Positions 38,736-50,043 of a DNA stretch of 64,000 bases are shown here, one piece after another. Below the pieces are notes generated by a model. The model did no database searches. It had not been told where the DNA came from and was given only the letters and a program-made list of their open reading frames with translations. The position numbers and the translations under genes are program-made. The DNA comes from Rhodococcus yunnanensis NBRC 103083 (GTDB taxonomy: Bacteria; Actinomycetota; Actinomycetes; Mycobacteriales; Mycobacteriaceae): the NCBI RefSeq assembly GCF_001895005.1, contig NZ_BCXH01000001.1, positions 744,001 through 808,000 on the forward strand. The letters are read 5' to 3'. The first letter of the stretch is position 1. Every line of letters begins with the position of its first letter.

Positions 38736-40157
38736 TCACGTTGGTGGCTTGGATCCTGTGTGCCTTTCTCGGACTGTTCGGTAGAACCACACCAGTGCTG
38801 TACAAGCCGCCGTCAACGCAGCACATGACCACGCGACCCGCGGAACGACCGGGTCGCTGATGCTCACGTCGGACGAGCCGTCGAAAGTGCTCGACAGGAG
38901 CAGCAACACTGCGGTGCCGATGGCGGTGCCGAGTTGCGCAGCTGTATTGACCAGGCCTGAGGCGATCGTTCGCTGTTCGCCGGGGACCGATAGTCCCGTG
39001 GAGGTGCTTGCGACGGAGGACAGTCCGAGGCCGAACCCCATTGCGGCCGTGGCCGTCAACATGGCGACCGGCTGTGGCGAACCAATTGTGAGTCCGCTGA
39101 GGCCCAGGGCAATAAACCCCATTCCTACCGTGCCCGCTCTACCGGTTCCCACTCGACTGTCGAATCTGCCGGCGGTCACGGATCCGGCAATGACCAAAGC
39201 ACTCATGGGAATAAGAATCGCGGCAGCCGCCAGCGGCGAATATCCGAGCTGATTCTGCAGATACAAAGTCAAGACTGTAACCCCACCGCTGGTAGTGGCA
39301 GTGTTGACGAACGCGGTGGCCGAGCCCCATCTGACAGCGCCGATCTTCGCAAATGCGGAGGGAACGAGCGGGTTACGCGAGCGTCGATCCACAGCAAGAA
39401 AAGCGGCGGCAGCGATGCTGGCGCACGCGAACAGCCCAAGTGCCAGGAGCCAGTGGCGTAACCCGTCCAACACCGATGCACCCACGACGACCAGCATGAT
39501 CGCGGTGGTCACGGTTAACGCGCCTAGTGCGTTGAACGGCAGTGCACTTCGGTTTACGACATCGTCGGGCACGTACATCAACACCAGAATGGCAAGCAGT
39601 GCGGAAATCGCCAGCAGCGACCAAAAGATCAATCGCCAGTCGCCAAACTGCGCGAAGGTGCCGGCAACCAAATAGCCGGCGATTCCGGCGGCCGCGCCGG
39701 ACGCGCTCCACGCCGCAATTGCCCTGGCCCGGTGGCGATCGTCGGGCGCGAGGGAAGTCAGCAGTGCAAGCGCCGACGGGACAGCGCATGCAGCAGCAGC
39801 ACCCTGAAGTGCTCGGGCCGATGCAAGAACGAACGCCGACGGTGCTAGGGCAGCAAGTGCTGCGGCCGCAGCGAATACGGCGATGCTGGCGAGGATGCTG
39901 CGACGATGACCGAGGCGTTCACCTACTCGTGCTCCGAACAAGAGCAGACCACCGAAAAAGGTTGCATACGCCGTCGCGATCACCGAACTGTCGGTGGCCC
40001 CGCCGAAGTCACTGATCATCTGCGGTAGCGCGGTGACGACGATCGTCACGCACATGACGTCGACGAATTGCACCAGGCACAGCGCAAACGTGAGCTTGCG
40101 CGGGGAGACGGCACGGCCCGCCCCGGTGAGTACGTCCGACACTTCGCGGGTCAACAC
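38736..40157 (-). CDS. MFS drug:proton antiporter, DHA2 type
   Basis: A 473-residue exporter with about 14 predicted membrane helices, the DHA2 pattern. It has MCVTIVVTALPQMISDFGGA after the first helix and GARVGERLGHRRSILAS in the loop between helices 2 and 3, the family motif A. The GTG at 40157 has GAGAGGGG before it; the frame extends upstream to 40280 without further homology. No regulator is adjacent; a remnant gene lies on the opposite strand beyond it. Substrate unknown; drug or metabolite efflux likely. Confidence 0.82.
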   Translation of the reverse strand: MLTREVSDVLTGAGRAVSPRKLTFALCLVQFVDVMCVTIVVTALPQMISDFGGATDSSVIATAYATFFGGLLLFGARVGERLGHRRSILASIAVFAAAAALAALAPSAFVLASARALQGAAAACAVPSALALLTSLAPDDRHRARAIAAWSASGAAAGIAGYLVAGTFAQFGDWRLIFWSLLAISALLAILVLMYVPDDVVNRSALPFNALGALTVTTAIMLVVVGASVLDGLRHWLLALGLFACASIAAAAFLAVDRRSRNPLVPSAFAKIGAVRWGSATAFVNTATTSGGVTVLTLYLQNQLGYSPLAAAAILIPMSALVIAGSVTAGRFDSRVGTGRAGTVGMGFIALGLSGLTIGSPQPVAMLTATAAMGFGLGLSSVASTSTGLSVPGEQRTIASGLVNTAAQLGTAIGTAVLLLLSSTFDGSSDVSISDPVVPRVAWSCAALTAACTALVWFYRTVRERHTGSKPPT

Positions 40158-40355
40158 AGCACCCCTCTCTCGAAAAGACCGAACGCATCTGTCGCCGTCT
40201 CGACCGTACCGACCGGTTTGAACAGTCGTTCGGTCGACGCGGCGCGGGCTTGGTCGTCGACGGTGAAATTCTCGGTACACGGCCGCCGAGTACTGCCGCG
40301 TCAGCTAGAAGTGAATACATAGGGAAGGCCGTTCAGGTGGACGACGGTCGGATCG

Positions 40356-40664
40356 GTGGTATCGACGGGGACACCAAGTCAGATCGATCTGGATCCGGCG
40401 TGCGAACGCCAGGGGGTTGTTGCGTACTCGTCACACTCGTATCCCGCCGGTTTGGTCCCCAAAGCTGCTTCACGTGCGGCACTGCAGGCTGCGCCTCCAG
40501 CACCGCGAGCGCTCACCTACACCCCGGGAGCCGCACTGGCCATGTGGGTCCGCTCCCACTACCCCACCTGCCGCCACCCCGGCTGCGCCGTACCGTCCTC
40601 ACGCTGCGACCTCGACCACATCGTCGAATTCGGCAACCACTACTTCACCCCACCCGAATACTGA
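40356..40664 (+). pseudogene. HNH endonuclease (DUF222/13E12 type), truncated remnant
   Basis: 102 codons resembling the HNH region of 13E12-repeat proteins: APRALTYTPGAALAMWVRSH, then YPTCRHPGCAVPSSRCDLDH. It stops at DLDHIVEFGNHYFTPPEY, before the remaining N and H of the HNH motif, and the N-terminal DUF222 domain (about 200-300 residues) is missing. So it is a fragment with both ends lost. It ends about 100 bases before the receiver gene. Confidence 0.7.
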
Positions 40665-40763
40665 TCGAAGGGCACTGATCCGTTGGCCGACAAAGGTTTA
40701 CCTAACACTGCAGGTACGTCGAATCCGCGACGAGGCTCACCGTCGGGACGTAGCATCCCACTC

Positions 40764-41147
40764 GTGACCGCCCCGTTGCGCATCCTCGTGTACAGCAGCA
40801 ACACCACGACGCGCGCCGACGTCACTATGGCGATCGGCACACACCCGGACGCGTCACTGCCCACTTTCGAGTACATCGAAGTCGCGAGCGAGCCCATGGT
40901 CGTTCACTATCTCGACGCCGGTGGAATCGACCTGGCCATACTCGACGGGGAAGCTGCACCGGCTGGTGGCATGGGCGTTGCCAAGCAATTGAGGGACGAG
41001 TTGAACAACTGCCCTCCCCTCGTCGTTCTCACCGGCCGACCGGCCGATGCGTGGTTGGCGAAGTGGTCAGGAGCGGAGGCCGCTGTACCGCATCCGATCG
41101 ACCCGTTCGTTCTGACGCAGGCAGTGACCGAACTTCTCCACGGCTGA
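40764..41147 (+). CDS. Atypical response regulator, receiver domain only (Rv3143-like)
   Basis: A 127-residue receiver-fold protein with no output domain. It keeps the likely phospho-acceptor Asp (D61 in LAILDGEAAPAGGMG) and Thr of VVLTGRP, but the acidic pair is replaced (RILVYSSN) and the conserved Lys is absent (AAVPHPIDP). It lies 226 bases upstream of nuoA, as Rv3143 does relative to Rv3145-58 in M. tuberculosis. Start is uncertain between GTG at 40764 and a TTG at 40683. It has no histidine kinase nearby and may act through protein contact, possibly with complex I. Confidence 0.78.
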   Translation: MTAPLRILVYSSNTTTRADVTMAIGTHPDASLPTFEYIEVASEPMVVHYLDAGGIDLAILDGEAAPAGGMGVAKQLRDELNNCPPLVVLTGRPADAWLAKWSGAEAAVPHPIDPFVLTQAVTELLHG

Positions 41148-41248
41148 TCGAAACCCCTTATTCACAAACGGTTCCCGGATCGGACGGCTGCCGACCGACC
41201 CGAGATCAACTTTTCGAACGACACACCTACTTCGCAGTCCGAAAATCA

Positions 41249-41278
41249 TGACAACTCCGGCCCCCACACCGGTAGGCT
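41249..41278 (+). promoter_or_regulatory. Candidate SigA-type promoter of the nuo operon
   Basis: TGACAA, 18 bases, then TAGGCT, which fits a housekeeping promoter (-10 as TANNNT). It lies in the 226-base gap between the receiver gene and nuoA, about 95 bases before the TTG start. The leader after it can form small stems (AAGGAcCTC with GAGcTCCTT around 41308). Inferred from pattern only. Confidence 0.45.
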
Positions 41279-41373
41279 GTGTTTCAGCTCACATTTTTCT
41301 AACGGCTAAGGACCTCTTGGCCGACGGAGCTCCTTGAGTTGCCCACAAGGCAGACGCGGAGAGGTGAAACAGG

Positions 41374-41733
41374 TTGAACGAGTACATCCCCATTCTCGCC
41401 CTGGGTGCTGTCGCAGTCGCCTTCGCCGTCGTGTCCGCAGTCATCGCTGCCGTGGTCGGACCCAGGCGATACAACCGAGCGAAGCTCGACGCCTACGAGT
41501 GCGGCATCGAACCGACAGCGCAACCGATGGGAGCGGGTCGTTATCCGGTGAAGTTCTACCTCACCGCGATGTTGTTCATCATTTTCGACATTGAAATCGT
41601 CTTCCTCTATCCGTGGGCGGTCCACTTCGATGCGCTGGGCATCTTCGGCCTGCTGGCAATGGGGATGTTCATCGTCAGCGCTGCGGTTGCGTACGCGTAC
41701 GAATGGCGGCGTGGGGGGCTCAGCTGGGACTGA
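41374..41733 (+). CDS. nuoA: NADH-quinone oxidoreductase subunit A
   Basis: First gene of the 14-subunit complex I operon. The 119-residue protein has three membrane helices and the conserved loop [20 protein letters not shown] followed by [20 protein letters not shown]. NuoA lies at the hinge between the peripheral and membrane arms. TTG start with GAGAGG before it. nuoB follows 37 bases later. Standard length. Confidence 0.97.
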   Translation: MNEYIPILALGAVAVAFAVVSAVIAAVVGPRRYNRAKLDAYECGIEPTAQPMGAGRYPVKFYLTAMLFIIFDIEIVFLYPWAVHFDALGIFGLLAMGMFIVSAAVAYAYEWRRGGLSWD

Positions 41734-41770
41734 GCGCTCCTCCACCGCTGCATCGACAGAAGGGTCTGAC

Positions 41771-42325
41771 ATGGGTCTCGAAGAGAAGTTGCCGAGCGGC
41801 TTCCTGCTGAGCACGGTCGAGGGGCTCGCGGGCTACGTCAGGAAAGGCTCGTTGTGGCCGGCGACGTTCGGCTTGGCGTGCTGCGCAATCGAGATGATGG
41901 CCACCAGCTCGGGAAGGTTCGACATCGCGCGGTTCGGAATGGAGGCATTCCGTGCCTCTCCGAGACAGGCCGATCTGATGATCGTCGCCGGCCGCGTCAG
42001 CCAGAAGATGGCGCCCGTGTTGCGCCAGATCTACGATCAGATGGCCGAGCCGAAATGGGTTCTCGCAATGGGTGTCTGCGCATCGTCCGGCGGAATGTTC
42101 AACAACTACGCCATCGTCCAAGGCGTCGACCACGTCGTTCCCGTCGACATCTACCTTCCGGGATGCCCGCCGCGCCCGGAGATGCTCCTCAACGCGATCC
42201 TGAAGCTGCACGAAAAAATTCAGGACATGCCGTTGGGTGTCGACCGCGAGACCGTCGCCCGCGCCGCAGAGGCAGCCGCGCTGCAGTCGGCGCCGACCAT
42301 CGAGCTGAAGGGATTGCTGCGGTGA
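41771..42325 (+). CDS. nuoB: NADH-quinone oxidoreductase subunit B
   Basis: Carries Fe-S cluster N2, the last in the chain before quinone. The 184-residue protein has the adjacent Cys pair in [15 protein letters not shown], a Cys in [14 protein letters not shown] and the final Cys in [16 protein letters not shown] at 41771; the stop overlaps the nuoC GTG start (GTGA). Confidence 0.98.
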   Translation: MGLEEKLPSGFLLSTVEGLAGYVRKGSLWPATFGLACCAIEMMATSSGRFDIARFGMEAFRASPRQADLMIVAGRVSQKMAPVLRQIYDQMAEPKWVLAMGVCASSGGMFNNYAIVQGVDHVVPVDIYLPGCPPRPEMLLNAILKLHEKIQDMPLGVDRETVARAAEAAALQSAPTIELKGLLR

Positions 42326-42975
42326 CGTCCGACCGACGTGGAATGTTCGGAGTCCGTGGTACCGGTGACACATCTGGATACGGGAGGCTGGTACTACCGA
42401 CCCATGCCGTGGGTAGTACGGCCCGCCCGTACGGGGGGTACTTCGACGCCGTCGCAGACCAATTGGAGCGTGCGCTCCCCGAACGCGGTCTGTCGTTCGA
42501 CGAAGCGTTCGAGTCTGTTGTGGTGTTTCGGGACGAACTGACGCTGCACGTGCGGCGCGAACACCTGGTTCCTTCGGCGACGGTTCTGCGCAACGACCCC
42601 GAGCTGCGGTTCGAACTGTGCCTCGGGGTCGACGGCGTCCATTACCCACACAACGACGGACGCGAGTTGCATGCTGTCTACCCACTGTTGTCGATCACGC
42701 ACAACCGGAGGATCAGACTCGAAGTGTCCGTACCGGAATCGGATCCCCACATTCCGACTTTGGTCGGGGTGTATCCCACCAACGACTGGCACGAGCGCGA
42801 AACGTACGACTTCTTCGGAATCGTGTTCGACGGGCACCCGTCGCTCACCCGTATCGAGATGCCCGACGACTGGGTAGGGCACCCACAACGCAAGGACTAT
42901 CCGCTCGGAGGAATCCCGGTCGAGTACAAGGGCGCCACTATTCCTCCTCCCGATCGACGGCGGGAGTACAACTGA
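42322..42975 (+). CDS. nuoC: NADH-quinone oxidoreductase subunit C
   Basis: The 217-residue 30-kDa-type subunit of the peripheral arm. Seen are [13 protein letters not shown] central stretch ([20 protein letters not shown]) and the family signature [20 protein letters not shown] near residue 155, then [16 protein letters not shown] start overlapping nuoB; its TGA overlaps the ATG of nuoD (TGATG). Separate from NuoD, not fused as in some bacteria. Confidence 0.96.
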   Translation: MTSDRRGMFGVRGTGDTSGYGRLVLPTHAVGSTARPYGGYFDAVADQLERALPERGLSFDEAFESVVVFRDELTLHVRREHLVPSATVLRNDPELRFELCLGVDGVHYPHNDGRELHAVYPLLSITHNRRIRLEVSVPESDPHIPTLVGVYPTNDWHERETYDFFGIVFDGHPSLTRIEMPDDWVGHPQRKDYPLGGIPVEYKGATIPPPDRRREYN

Positions 42976-44291
42976 TGACCGACATCGCAGACCATGGAAA
43001 GTCGTTCACCGTTTCCGGACAGGACTGGGACGACATAGTCGCTGCTGCAGCCGAATCCGCGGCGGAATCACCCGAGGAACGCATCGTCGTCAACATGGGT
43101 CCGCAACACCCGTCGACGCACGGTGTGCTGAGGCTGATCCTCGAAATCGAGGCAGAGACCGTCACCGAAGCACGGTGCGGTATCGGGTATCTGCACACCG
43201 GTATCGAGAAGAACCTCGAGTACCGCAACTGGACGCAGGGAGTCACCTTCGTCACCCGAATGGACTACCTGTCGCCGTTCTTCAACGAGACTGCGTACTG
43301 CTTGGGCGTCGAGAAGTTACTCGACATCACCGATGACATTCCCGAGCGGGCAAGTGTGATCCGGGTCTTGCTGATGGAGCTCAACCGAATCTCGTCCCAC
43401 CTCGTTGCTCTGGCCACCGGCGGAATGGAACTCGGCGCCGTCACTGCGATGCTGTTCGGTTTCCGGGAACGTGAACTGATTCTCGATGTGTTCGAGATGA
43501 TCACCGGTCTCCGCATGAACCATGCATACATTCGACCCGGCGGCCTGGCCCAGGATCTGCCCGACGGGGCCGTGGACAAGACACGAGAACTGTTGAAGAC
43601 GCTTCCCGTCCGGCTCGCGGACATGTCGAATCTTCTGGACGACAACAAGATCTGGAAGGCACGCACCAAAGGCATCGGCTACCTCGACCTGACGGGGTGC
43701 ATGGCGCTCGGCATCACGGGGCCGATGCTGCGGTCCACCGGGTTGCCACACGACCTGCGTGTGTCCTCTCCGTATTGCGGCTACGAGAACTACGAGTTCG
43801 ACGTGTGCATCGATACCGGTTGCGATGCCTACGGCCGGTACCTGGTGCGTATCGACGAGATGAAGGAGTCTTCGAAGATCGTCGAACAATGCCTCGACCG
43901 ATTGCGTCCAGGTCCGATCATGGTGGACGACAAGAAGATTGCCTGGCCGGCAGATCTCTCGGTCGGTCCGGACGGTATGGGCAACTCGTCGGAGCATGTT
44001 CGCGACATCATGGATACCTCGATGGAATCGCTGATCCATCATTTCAAGTTGGTGACCGAAGGATTTCGAGTGCCTCCCGGCCAGGTCTACGTCGCAGTCG
44101 AATCGCCGCGCGGCGAGTTGGGCGTACACATGGTCAGCGACGGCGGCACTCGACCGTTTCGTGTGCACTATCGCGATCCGTCGTTCACCAACCTTCAGGC
44201 CGTCGCGGCGACCTGTGAGGGAGGCATGGTTGCGGACGTGATCGCGGCGGTGGCCAGCATAGATCCTGTGATGGGCGGAGTCGATCGATGA
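42975..44291 (+). CDS. nuoD: NADH-quinone oxidoreductase subunit D
   Basis: The 438-residue 49-kDa-type subunit that forms the quinone site with NuoB. It has [39 protein letters not shown] (the quinone-site loop) and the C-terminal DPVMGGVDR. Start ATG overlapping the nuoC stop; stop overlapping nuoE (ATGA). Confidence 0.98.
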   Translation: MTDIADHGKSFTVSGQDWDDIVAAAAESAAESPEERIVVNMGPQHPSTHGVLRLILEIEAETVTEARCGIGYLHTGIEKNLEYRNWTQGVTFVTRMDYLSPFFNETAYCLGVEKLLDITDDIPERASVIRVLLMELNRISSHLVALATGGMELGAVTAMLFGFRERELILDVFEMITGLRMNHAYIRPGGLAQDLPDGAVDKTRELLKTLPVRLADMSNLLDDNKIWKARTKGIGYLDLTGCMALGITGPMLRSTGLPHDLRVSSPYCGYENYEFDVCIDTGCDAYGRYLVRIDEMKESSKIVEQCLDRLRPGPIMVDDKKIAWPADLSVGPDGMGNSSEHVRDIMDTSMESLIHHFKLVTEGFRVPPGQVYVAVESPRGELGVHMVSDGGTRPFRVHYRDPSFTNLQAVAATCEGGMVADVIAAVASIDPVMGGVDR

Positions 44292-45115
44292 GCGATCCCG
44301 TTTTCGTCCGGCTCGGCAGTCGGCCCACGCCCTATTCCGACACGGTGCGTGCACGTCTCGATCATGATGCAGATCGGATTGTTGCCCGGTATTCCCCGCC
44401 CGAGCAACCCGATTCACAGATGGCGCGATCGGCGCTGCTCCCTTTGCTGCACCTGGTGCAAGCCGAGGAGGGATACGTCAGCCCGACGGGAATCGGATTC
44501 TGTGCCGACCGGCTCGGACTCACCGGTGCAGAGGTCGCCGCGGTGTCGACTTTCTACTCGATGTATCGGCGCGAGCCGACCCGCGACTATCTGGTCGGCG
44601 TCTGCACCAACACACTGTGCGCGGTGATGGGGGGCGATGCGATCTACGATGCGCTTCGCGAACACGTCAGCGGCGATGACGCACACATCACTCTCACTCA
44701 CGTCGAATGCAACGCTGCGTGCGACTACGCGCCGGTAGTCATGGTCAATTGGGAGTTCTTCGACAATCAGACACCGGAATCCGCACGTTCTGTCGTCGAC
44801 GCGCTCCGCTCCGGCGAGGAAGTAGTACCGACGCGGGGTGCGTCGCTGTGCACGTTCCGCGAGACCGAACGAATCCTCGCAGGCTTCCCCGACGAACGTC
44901 TCGGCGCCGTGCAGGCAGGCGGCCGCCCGGGTGATCCGACGTTGGCCGGGCTGCTCGTTGCACGCGAGCAAGGAATGCGGGCACCTGAAGCCGCGGCTCC
45001 GACGGACAGCGGATCGGCTCCCCTCGGGTCCGAGGACGCTGCCGCCTCCGAGTCGGCCAAGGACAAGCCAGCCCCTGCGCCGACGGAATCGGTTCCGCCC
45101 GAGAAGGGACACTGA
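44288..45115 (+). CDS. nuoE: NADH-quinone oxidoreductase subunit E
   Basis: The 24-kDa-type subunit with the [2Fe-2S] cluster N1a. Cys ligands are seen in [13 protein letters not shown] (Cx4C) and [14 protein letters not shown] (Cx3C). At 275 residues it exceeds the about 170-residue enterobacterial protein: the last about 70 residues are an Ala/Pro/Glu-rich tail ([20 protein letters not shown]), a feature of actinobacterial NuoE. Confidence 0.96.
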   Translation: MSDPVFVRLGSRPTPYSDTVRARLDHDADRIVARYSPPEQPDSQMARSALLPLLHLVQAEEGYVSPTGIGFCADRLGLTGAEVAAVSTFYSMYRREPTRDYLVGVCTNTLCAVMGGDAIYDALREHVSGDDAHITLTHVECNAACDYAPVVMVNWEFFDNQTPESARSVVDALRSGEEVVPTRGASLCTFRETERILAGFPDERLGAVQAGGRPGDPTLAGLLVAREQGMRAPEAAAPTDSGSAPLGSEDAAASESAKDKPAPAPTESVPPEKGH

Positions 45116-45116
45116 C

Positions 45117-46415
45117 GTGCCATTGACTCCCGTGCTCAGTCGATACTGGGACGACCCCGAATCATGGACGCTCGAGACGTACGAGCGTCATGACGGCTAC
45201 GTGGGCCTGCGCCGCGCTCTCGATATGCACGAGGACGACGTCATCGCACTGGTGAAGGACGCAGGACTCCGAGGACGAGGCGGTGCCGGATTCCCAACGG
45301 GTATGAAATGGAGCTTCATCCCCCAAGGAGACGACAAGCCGCACTACCTCGTGGTCAACGCCGACGAGTCCGAGCCTGGTACCTGCAAGGACATGCCACT
45401 GCTACTGGCGACGCCGCAGGTACTGCTCGAGGGAATCATCATCGCCGCCTACGCAATTCGCGCGCATCGCGCGTACATCTACCTCCGAGGCGAGGTCGTG
45501 CCGGTACTGCGACGTCTTCATGCTGCGGTTGCCGAGGCGTACGCAGCGGGATACCTAGGAAGAAATATTCTCGGCAGCGGATTCGACCTCGAAGTGGTCG
45601 TTCACGCTGGTGCCGGTGCGTACATCTGCGGTGAGGAAACTGCTCAACTCGATTCGTTGGAAGGCCGACGCGGTCAACCACGCCTGCGACCGCCGTTCCC
45701 CGCGGTGGCAGGCTTGTATGCGTGCCCTACGGTGGTCAACAACGTCGAGTCCATCGCAAGCGTCCCGTCGATTCTCTCGAACGGCGTCGATTGGTTTCGG
45801 TCGATGGGAAGCGAAAAGTCACCCGGATTCACGTTGTATTCGCTGTCCGGGCACGTCACCCGGCCGGGGCAGTACGAAGCCCCGCTGGGCATCACTCTCC
45901 GCGAGCTACTCGACCTGTCCGGTGGTGTCCGCGCGGGCCATCGACTCAAGTTCTGGACCCCCGGCGGATCGTCGACACCGATCTTCACCGAGGAGCATCT
46001 CGACGTTCCGTTGGACTACGAAGGTGTCGGCGCAGCGGGGTCCATGCTCGGAACCAAAGCGCTGCAGATTTTCGACGAGACCACCTGCGTGGTCCGAGCG
46101 GTGCGGCGCTGGACGGAGTTCTACGCACACGAATCGTGTGGCAAGTGCACGCCGTGTCGCGAAGGCACCTATTGGCTCGTCCAGATCTACGCTCGCCTCG
46201 AAGAGGGTCGTGGTACCGAGGCCGACCTGACGACGCTTCTCGACATCTCGGACAGCATCGCGGGAAAGTCCTTCTGCGCGCTCGGCGACGGTGCAGTCAG
46301 CCCGATCACGTCGTCGCTGAAACACTTTCGCGACGAATACATCGCCCATCTGGGCACAGCATGTCCCTTCGATCCACACCGCAGCACGCTGATGGCAGGA
46401 GCTCTGTCCTCATGA
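45117..46415 (+). CDS. nuoF: NADH-quinone oxidoreductase subunit F
   Basis: The 432-residue 51-kDa-type subunit that binds NADH and FMN and carries cluster N3. The nucleotide-binding loop is [15 protein letters not shown], the flavin loop [20 protein letters not shown], and the N3 ligands are in [18 protein letters not shown] start one base after the nuoE stop; stop overlaps the nuoG ATG. Confidence 0.98.
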   Translation: MPLTPVLSRYWDDPESWTLETYERHDGYVGLRRALDMHEDDVIALVKDAGLRGRGGAGFPTGMKWSFIPQGDDKPHYLVVNADESEPGTCKDMPLLLATPQVLLEGIIIAAYAIRAHRAYIYLRGEVVPVLRRLHAAVAEAYAAGYLGRNILGSGFDLEVVVHAGAGAYICGEETAQLDSLEGRRGQPRLRPPFPAVAGLYACPTVVNNVESIASVPSILSNGVDWFRSMGSEKSPGFTLYSLSGHVTRPGQYEAPLGITLRELLDLSGGVRAGHRLKFWTPGGSSTPIFTEEHLDVPLDYEGVGAAGSMLGTKALQIFDETTCVVRAVRRWTEFYAHESCGKCTPCREGTYWLVQIYARLEEGRGTEADLTTLLDISDSIAGKSFCALGDGAVSPITSSLKHFRDEYIAHLGTACPFDPHRSTLMAGALSS

Positions 46416-48799
46416 CCATCGAGATCGAGACCGTCACCGTCACCATCGACGGCGTTCCAGTGCGCGTTGCGCCAGGAACTCTGGTCATCAGGGCCGCGGA
46501 GATGATCGGTGTCCAGATTCCTCGATTCTGCGATCATCCGCTGCTCGACCCCGTCGGTGCCTGCCGGCAATGTCTCGTCGAAGTCGAGGGACAACGCAAG
46601 CCCCTGGCGTCGTGCACCACCACCGTCACGGACGGGATGGTGGTCAGCACTCAGGCCAGCTCACCCGTCGCGGCAAAAGCCCAACAGGGTGTGATGGAGC
46701 TGCTGCTGATCAATCATCCGCTCGACTGTCCGGTCTGTGACAAAGGCGGCGAATGCCCGCTTCAGAATCAAGCGATGTCCGCCGGCCGCTCCGAGTCGCG
46801 GTTCACCGAGACCAAGCGGACCTACCCAAAACCGATCCCGTTGTCCTCGGAAGTGTTGCTGGACCGCGAGCGGTGCGTCCTGTGTGCACGCTGCACTCGA
46901 TTCTCGGAGCAGATCGCGGGCGACCCGTTCATCGACCTTCTCGAACGTGGCGCGCTCCAGCAGGTCGGGATCTTCGAGAACGAGCCCTTCGAATCGTACT
47001 TCTCCGGCAATACCGTTCAGGTCTGCCCGGTCGGTGCGCTCACCGGGGCAGCCTACCGATTCCGAGCGCGTCCGTACGATCTGGTGTCCACGCCGAGCAC
47101 GTGTGAACATTGCGCCGCCGGCTGCGCTCAGCGCACCGATCATCGACGTGGAAAAGTGTTGCGCCGGTTGGCAGGCGACGATCCCGACGTCAACGAAGAA
47201 TGGAACTGCGACAAAGGCCGATGGGCGTTCGCCTATGCGACCGAGCGAGACCGGCTGACCACCCCTCTCGTTCGGGGTCCGGACGGAATACTTGCACCCG
47301 CGTCGTGGTCCGAGGCGCTTGCCGCGGCGGCACGCGGATTGGCCTCGACCGAGCGAGGGAGCGGTGTACTCGTCGGCGGAAGGTCGACGGTCGAGGATGC
47401 ATACGCCTACTCGAAGTTCGCGCGAGTGACATTGGGAAACAACAACATCGATTTCCGGGCCCGCGCACACAGCCGGGAGGAAGCCGAGTTCCTCGGCTCT
47501 CACGTCGCCGCGCGATCGATGGAGGTCACCTACAAGCGGCTCGAGCAGGCTCCGGAAGTTCTTCTCGTCGGTGTGGAGCCGGAGGAAGAGGCGCCGATCG
47601 TGTTCCTTCGACTCCGCAAGGCCGTCAGGACGAGGCATCAGAATGTCTGCGCCATAGCTCCGTTCGCATCTGCGGGGATCACGAAACTCGGTGCGCGCCT
47701 GATCCGTTGCGCCCCATCGGGTGAGGCCGCGATACTCGACGGTCTCGCGAGCTCACCCGAGTCGGAGTTCTTCGCTACCCCCGGCACTGTGGTGCTCGTG
47801 GGCGAGCGCCTCGCCGAATCACCCGGAGCACTTTCGGCCGTAGTCCGTTTCGCCGAGACGACCGGATCCGCCGTTGCGTGGATTCCCCGGCGCGCAGGAG
47901 ACCGCGGAGCCCTCGACATGGGAGCACTGCCCAATCTTCTGCCCGGCGGCAGACCGGTCACGGACGACCGCGCGTCGGCCGAACTCGCCGAGTACTGGGG
48001 CGTCCCACACCTTCCGAACACCGAGGGCCTGGACAGCTCGGGAATTCTCGACGCCGTGGCGACAGGAACTCTCGGCTCCCTCGTCATCGGGGGTCTCGAA
48101 CTTGCCGATCTGCCGGATCCAGCCGGGGCCGCGGCGGCGATCGACGGTGCGTCCTTCGTCGTCAGTCTCGAGATCCGTCGCAGTCGCGTCACCGAGCGCG
48201 CAGATGTCGTCTTCCCGGTCGCGCCGGTCACCGAGAAAGCGGGCACCTTCGTGGACTGGGAGGGCAGACCCCGGCCGTTCGACGTCGCTGTGACCGGGAC
48301 GAGAGCGCTGCCCGACGGGCGAGTGTTGCATGCGCTGGCAGCGGAGATGGGGGCCCCGATCGGACTCCCCGACGTGGCCTCCGCCCGAACCGAGATTCAC
48401 GCGCTTCCGTCGTGGTCGGGACCACGACATCTCCCGCCTCGACACGCCCCGGCCGTGCCACGTACTCCCGGGTCCGGTCAAGCAATCCTGTGCACCTGGC
48501 GGATGTTGCTCGACTCCGGTCGGATGCAGGACGGCGAGCCTCACCTCGCAGGCACTGCCCGGACACCGGCGGTACGACTGTCTCGGGCCACCGCCGACGA
48601 GATCGGTGTGACGGAAGGAGACTGGGTCACGGTGACGTCGGACCGCGGTGCCATCACCCTGCCCTTGGCGATCACCGATCTGCCGAATCGTGTCGTGTGG
48701 CTGCCGCGCCGCTCCCCCGGCTCGGACGTCAACTCGGCGTTGGCAGTGGGCAATGGAGCTACCGTCCGCATCGGCCCCGCAATCGAGGTGAGAACATGA
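46412..48799 (+). CDS. nuoG: NADH-quinone oxidoreductase subunit G
   Basis: The 795-residue 75-kDa-type subunit carrying several Fe-S clusters. The N-terminal [2Fe-2S] domain has [20 protein letters not shown], followed by [15 protein letters not shown] and [13 protein letters not shown]. The large C-terminal part is molybdopterin-oxidoreductase-like but without cofactor function in complex I. ATG start overlapping nuoF. Confidence 0.97.
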   Translation: MTIEIETVTVTIDGVPVRVAPGTLVIRAAEMIGVQIPRFCDHPLLDPVGACRQCLVEVEGQRKPLASCTTTVTDGMVVSTQASSPVAAKAQQGVMELLLINHPLDCPVCDKGGECPLQNQAMSAGRSESRFTETKRTYPKPIPLSSEVLLDRERCVLCARCTRFSEQIAGDPFIDLLERGALQQVGIFENEPFESYFSGNTVQVCPVGALTGAAYRFRARPYDLVSTPSTCEHCAAGCAQRTDHRRGKVLRRLAGDDPDVNEEWNCDKGRWAFAYATERDRLTTPLVRGPDGILAPASWSEALAAAARGLASTERGSGVLVGGRSTVEDAYAYSKFARVTLGNNNIDFRARAHSREEAEFLGSHVAARSMEVTYKRLEQAPEVLLVGVEPEEEAPIVFLRLRKAVRTRHQNVCAIAPFASAGITKLGARLIRCAPSGEAAILDGLASSPESEFFATPGTVVLVGERLAESPGALSAVVRFAETTGSAVAWIPRRAGDRGALDMGALPNLLPGGRPVTDDRASAELAEYWGVPHLPNTEGLDSSGILDAVATGTLGSLVIGGLELADLPDPAGAAAAIDGASFVVSLEIRRSRVTERADVVFPVAPVTEKAGTFVDWEGRPRPFDVAVTGTRALPDGRVLHALAAEMGAPIGLPDVASARTEIHALPSWSGPRHLPPRHAPAVPRTPGSGQAILCTWRMLLDSGRMQDGEPHLAGTARTPAVRLSRATADEIGVTEGDWVTVTSDRGAITLPLAITDLPNRVVWLPRRSPGSDVNSALAVGNGATVRIGPAIEVRT

Positions 48800-50043
48800 T
48801 TGCCGGATTCGGTATCGACCCGTGGTGGCTCGTCGTTGCCAAGGCGCTCGCAGTGTTCGTCTTCCTGATTCTGACGCCGCTGGTCGCGATTCTCGCCGAA
48901 CGCAAGATCATGGCACGCATGCAGATGCGCGTAGGTCCGAACCGAGTCGGACCGCGTGGGATCCTGCAGAGCCTCGCCGACGGTGTGAAGCTGGCGCTGA
49001 AGGAGGGAATCGTCCCGAAGGGAGTCGACAAGCCGATCTATCTGCTGGCACCCGTCATCGCAGCCGTCCCCGCGTTCATGGCGTTCGCCGTGATTCCGTT
49101 CGGCCCCGAGGTATCGGTCCTCGGTCACCGAACGCCGCTGCAGCTGACGGATCTGCCGGTCGGTGTCCTCTACATTCTGGCGGTCACCTCGGTCGGCGTA
49201 TATGGGATCGTGTTGGCCGGCTGGGCATCCGGATCGACCTACCCGCTGCTGGGAGGCCTCAGATCCACTGCCCAGGTCATCTCGTACGAAATCGCGATGG
49301 GCTTGTCGTTCACTGCCGTCTTTCTGTATGCAGGCACGATGTCCACGTCGGGAATCGTTGCGGCACAGACAGGCACCTGGTACATCTTTCTGCTCTTCCC
49401 GTCGTTTCTGATCTATCTGACATCGATGGTCGGCGAGACCAATCGTGCTCCGTTCGATCTGCCCGAAGCCGAGGGTGAGCTGGTCGGCGGTTTCCACACC
49501 GAATACTCGTCGCTGAATTTCGCGATGTTCATGCTCGCCGAATACGTCAACATGGTGACGGTGTCCGCCCTCGCTACGACATTGTTCCTCGGCGGTTGGC
49601 ACGCCCCGTTCCCGATCAGCATCTGGGACGGCGCGAATTCCGGTTGGTGGCCGGTGCTCTGGTTCACCGCGAAGGTGTGGGTGTTCCTCTTCGTCTTCAT
49701 CTGGCTACGGACCACACTCCCCCGTCTCCGCTACGACCAGTTCATGAATCTCGGCTGGAAGGTTCTGATTCCGCTCTCCCTCATCTGGATCGTGCTGGTC
49801 GCGACCGTTCGCGCGTTCCGTCTCGAGGGGTACGGCTCCTGGGCATCGGCTCTCGTCGTCGTCAGTGCAATCGTGGTTCTGCTTGCGGCGGTGTTCGTGT
49901 GGCGCAGGCTGCACCGAGAACCCGAGTCGAGCAGTCCGCCGACGGAACTGCCCCCGTTCGACCCGATGGCCGGTGGCTTCCCGGTACCACCGTTGCCGGG
50001 TCAATCCCTGCCAACCCATACGAAGGAGCGCAGCGATGCCTGA
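48796..50043 (+). CDS. nuoH: NADH-quinone oxidoreductase subunit H
   Basis: The 415-residue ND1-type membrane subunit, about eight helices, at the junction with the quinone channel. Seen are [20 protein letters not shown], the signature [19 protein letters not shown] and [19 protein letters not shown], with the functionally important acidic residues. The C-terminal soluble tail of about 60 residues is a typical actinobacterial extension. ATG overlaps the nuoG stop. Confidence 0.97.
   Translation: MIAGFGIDPWWLVVAKALAVFVFLILTPLVAILAERKIMARMQMRVGPNRVGPRGILQSLADGVKLALKEGIVPKGVDKPIYLLAPVIAAVPAFMAFAVIPFGPEVSVLGHRTPLQLTDLPVGVLYILAVTSVGVYGIVLAGWASGSTYPLLGGLRSTAQVISYEIAMGLSFTAVFLYAGTMSTSGIVAAQTGTWYIFLLFPSFLIYLTSMVGETNRAPFDLPEAEGELVGGFHTEYSSLNFAMFMLAEYVNMVTVSALATTLFLGGWHAPFPISIWDGANSGWWPVLWFTAKVWVFLFVFIWLRTTLPRLRYDQFMNLGWKVLIPLSLIWIVLVATVRAFRLEGYGSWASALVVVSAIVVLLAAVFVWRRLHREPESSSPPTELPPFDPMAGGFPVPPLPGQSLPTHTKERSDA

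Noticed and set aside
40208..40234. Partial inverted repeat (ACCGACCGGT ... CGTTCGGT) upstream of the MFS exporter
   Set aside because: Only about 7 of 10 positions pair and there is no adjacent regulator, so I did not list it as an operator.
45722..48799. Long frame joining an N-terminal stretch over nuoF to nuoG
   Set aside because: The extension upstream of 46412 is a shadow of nuoF; NuoG starts at the ATG that overlaps the nuoF stop.
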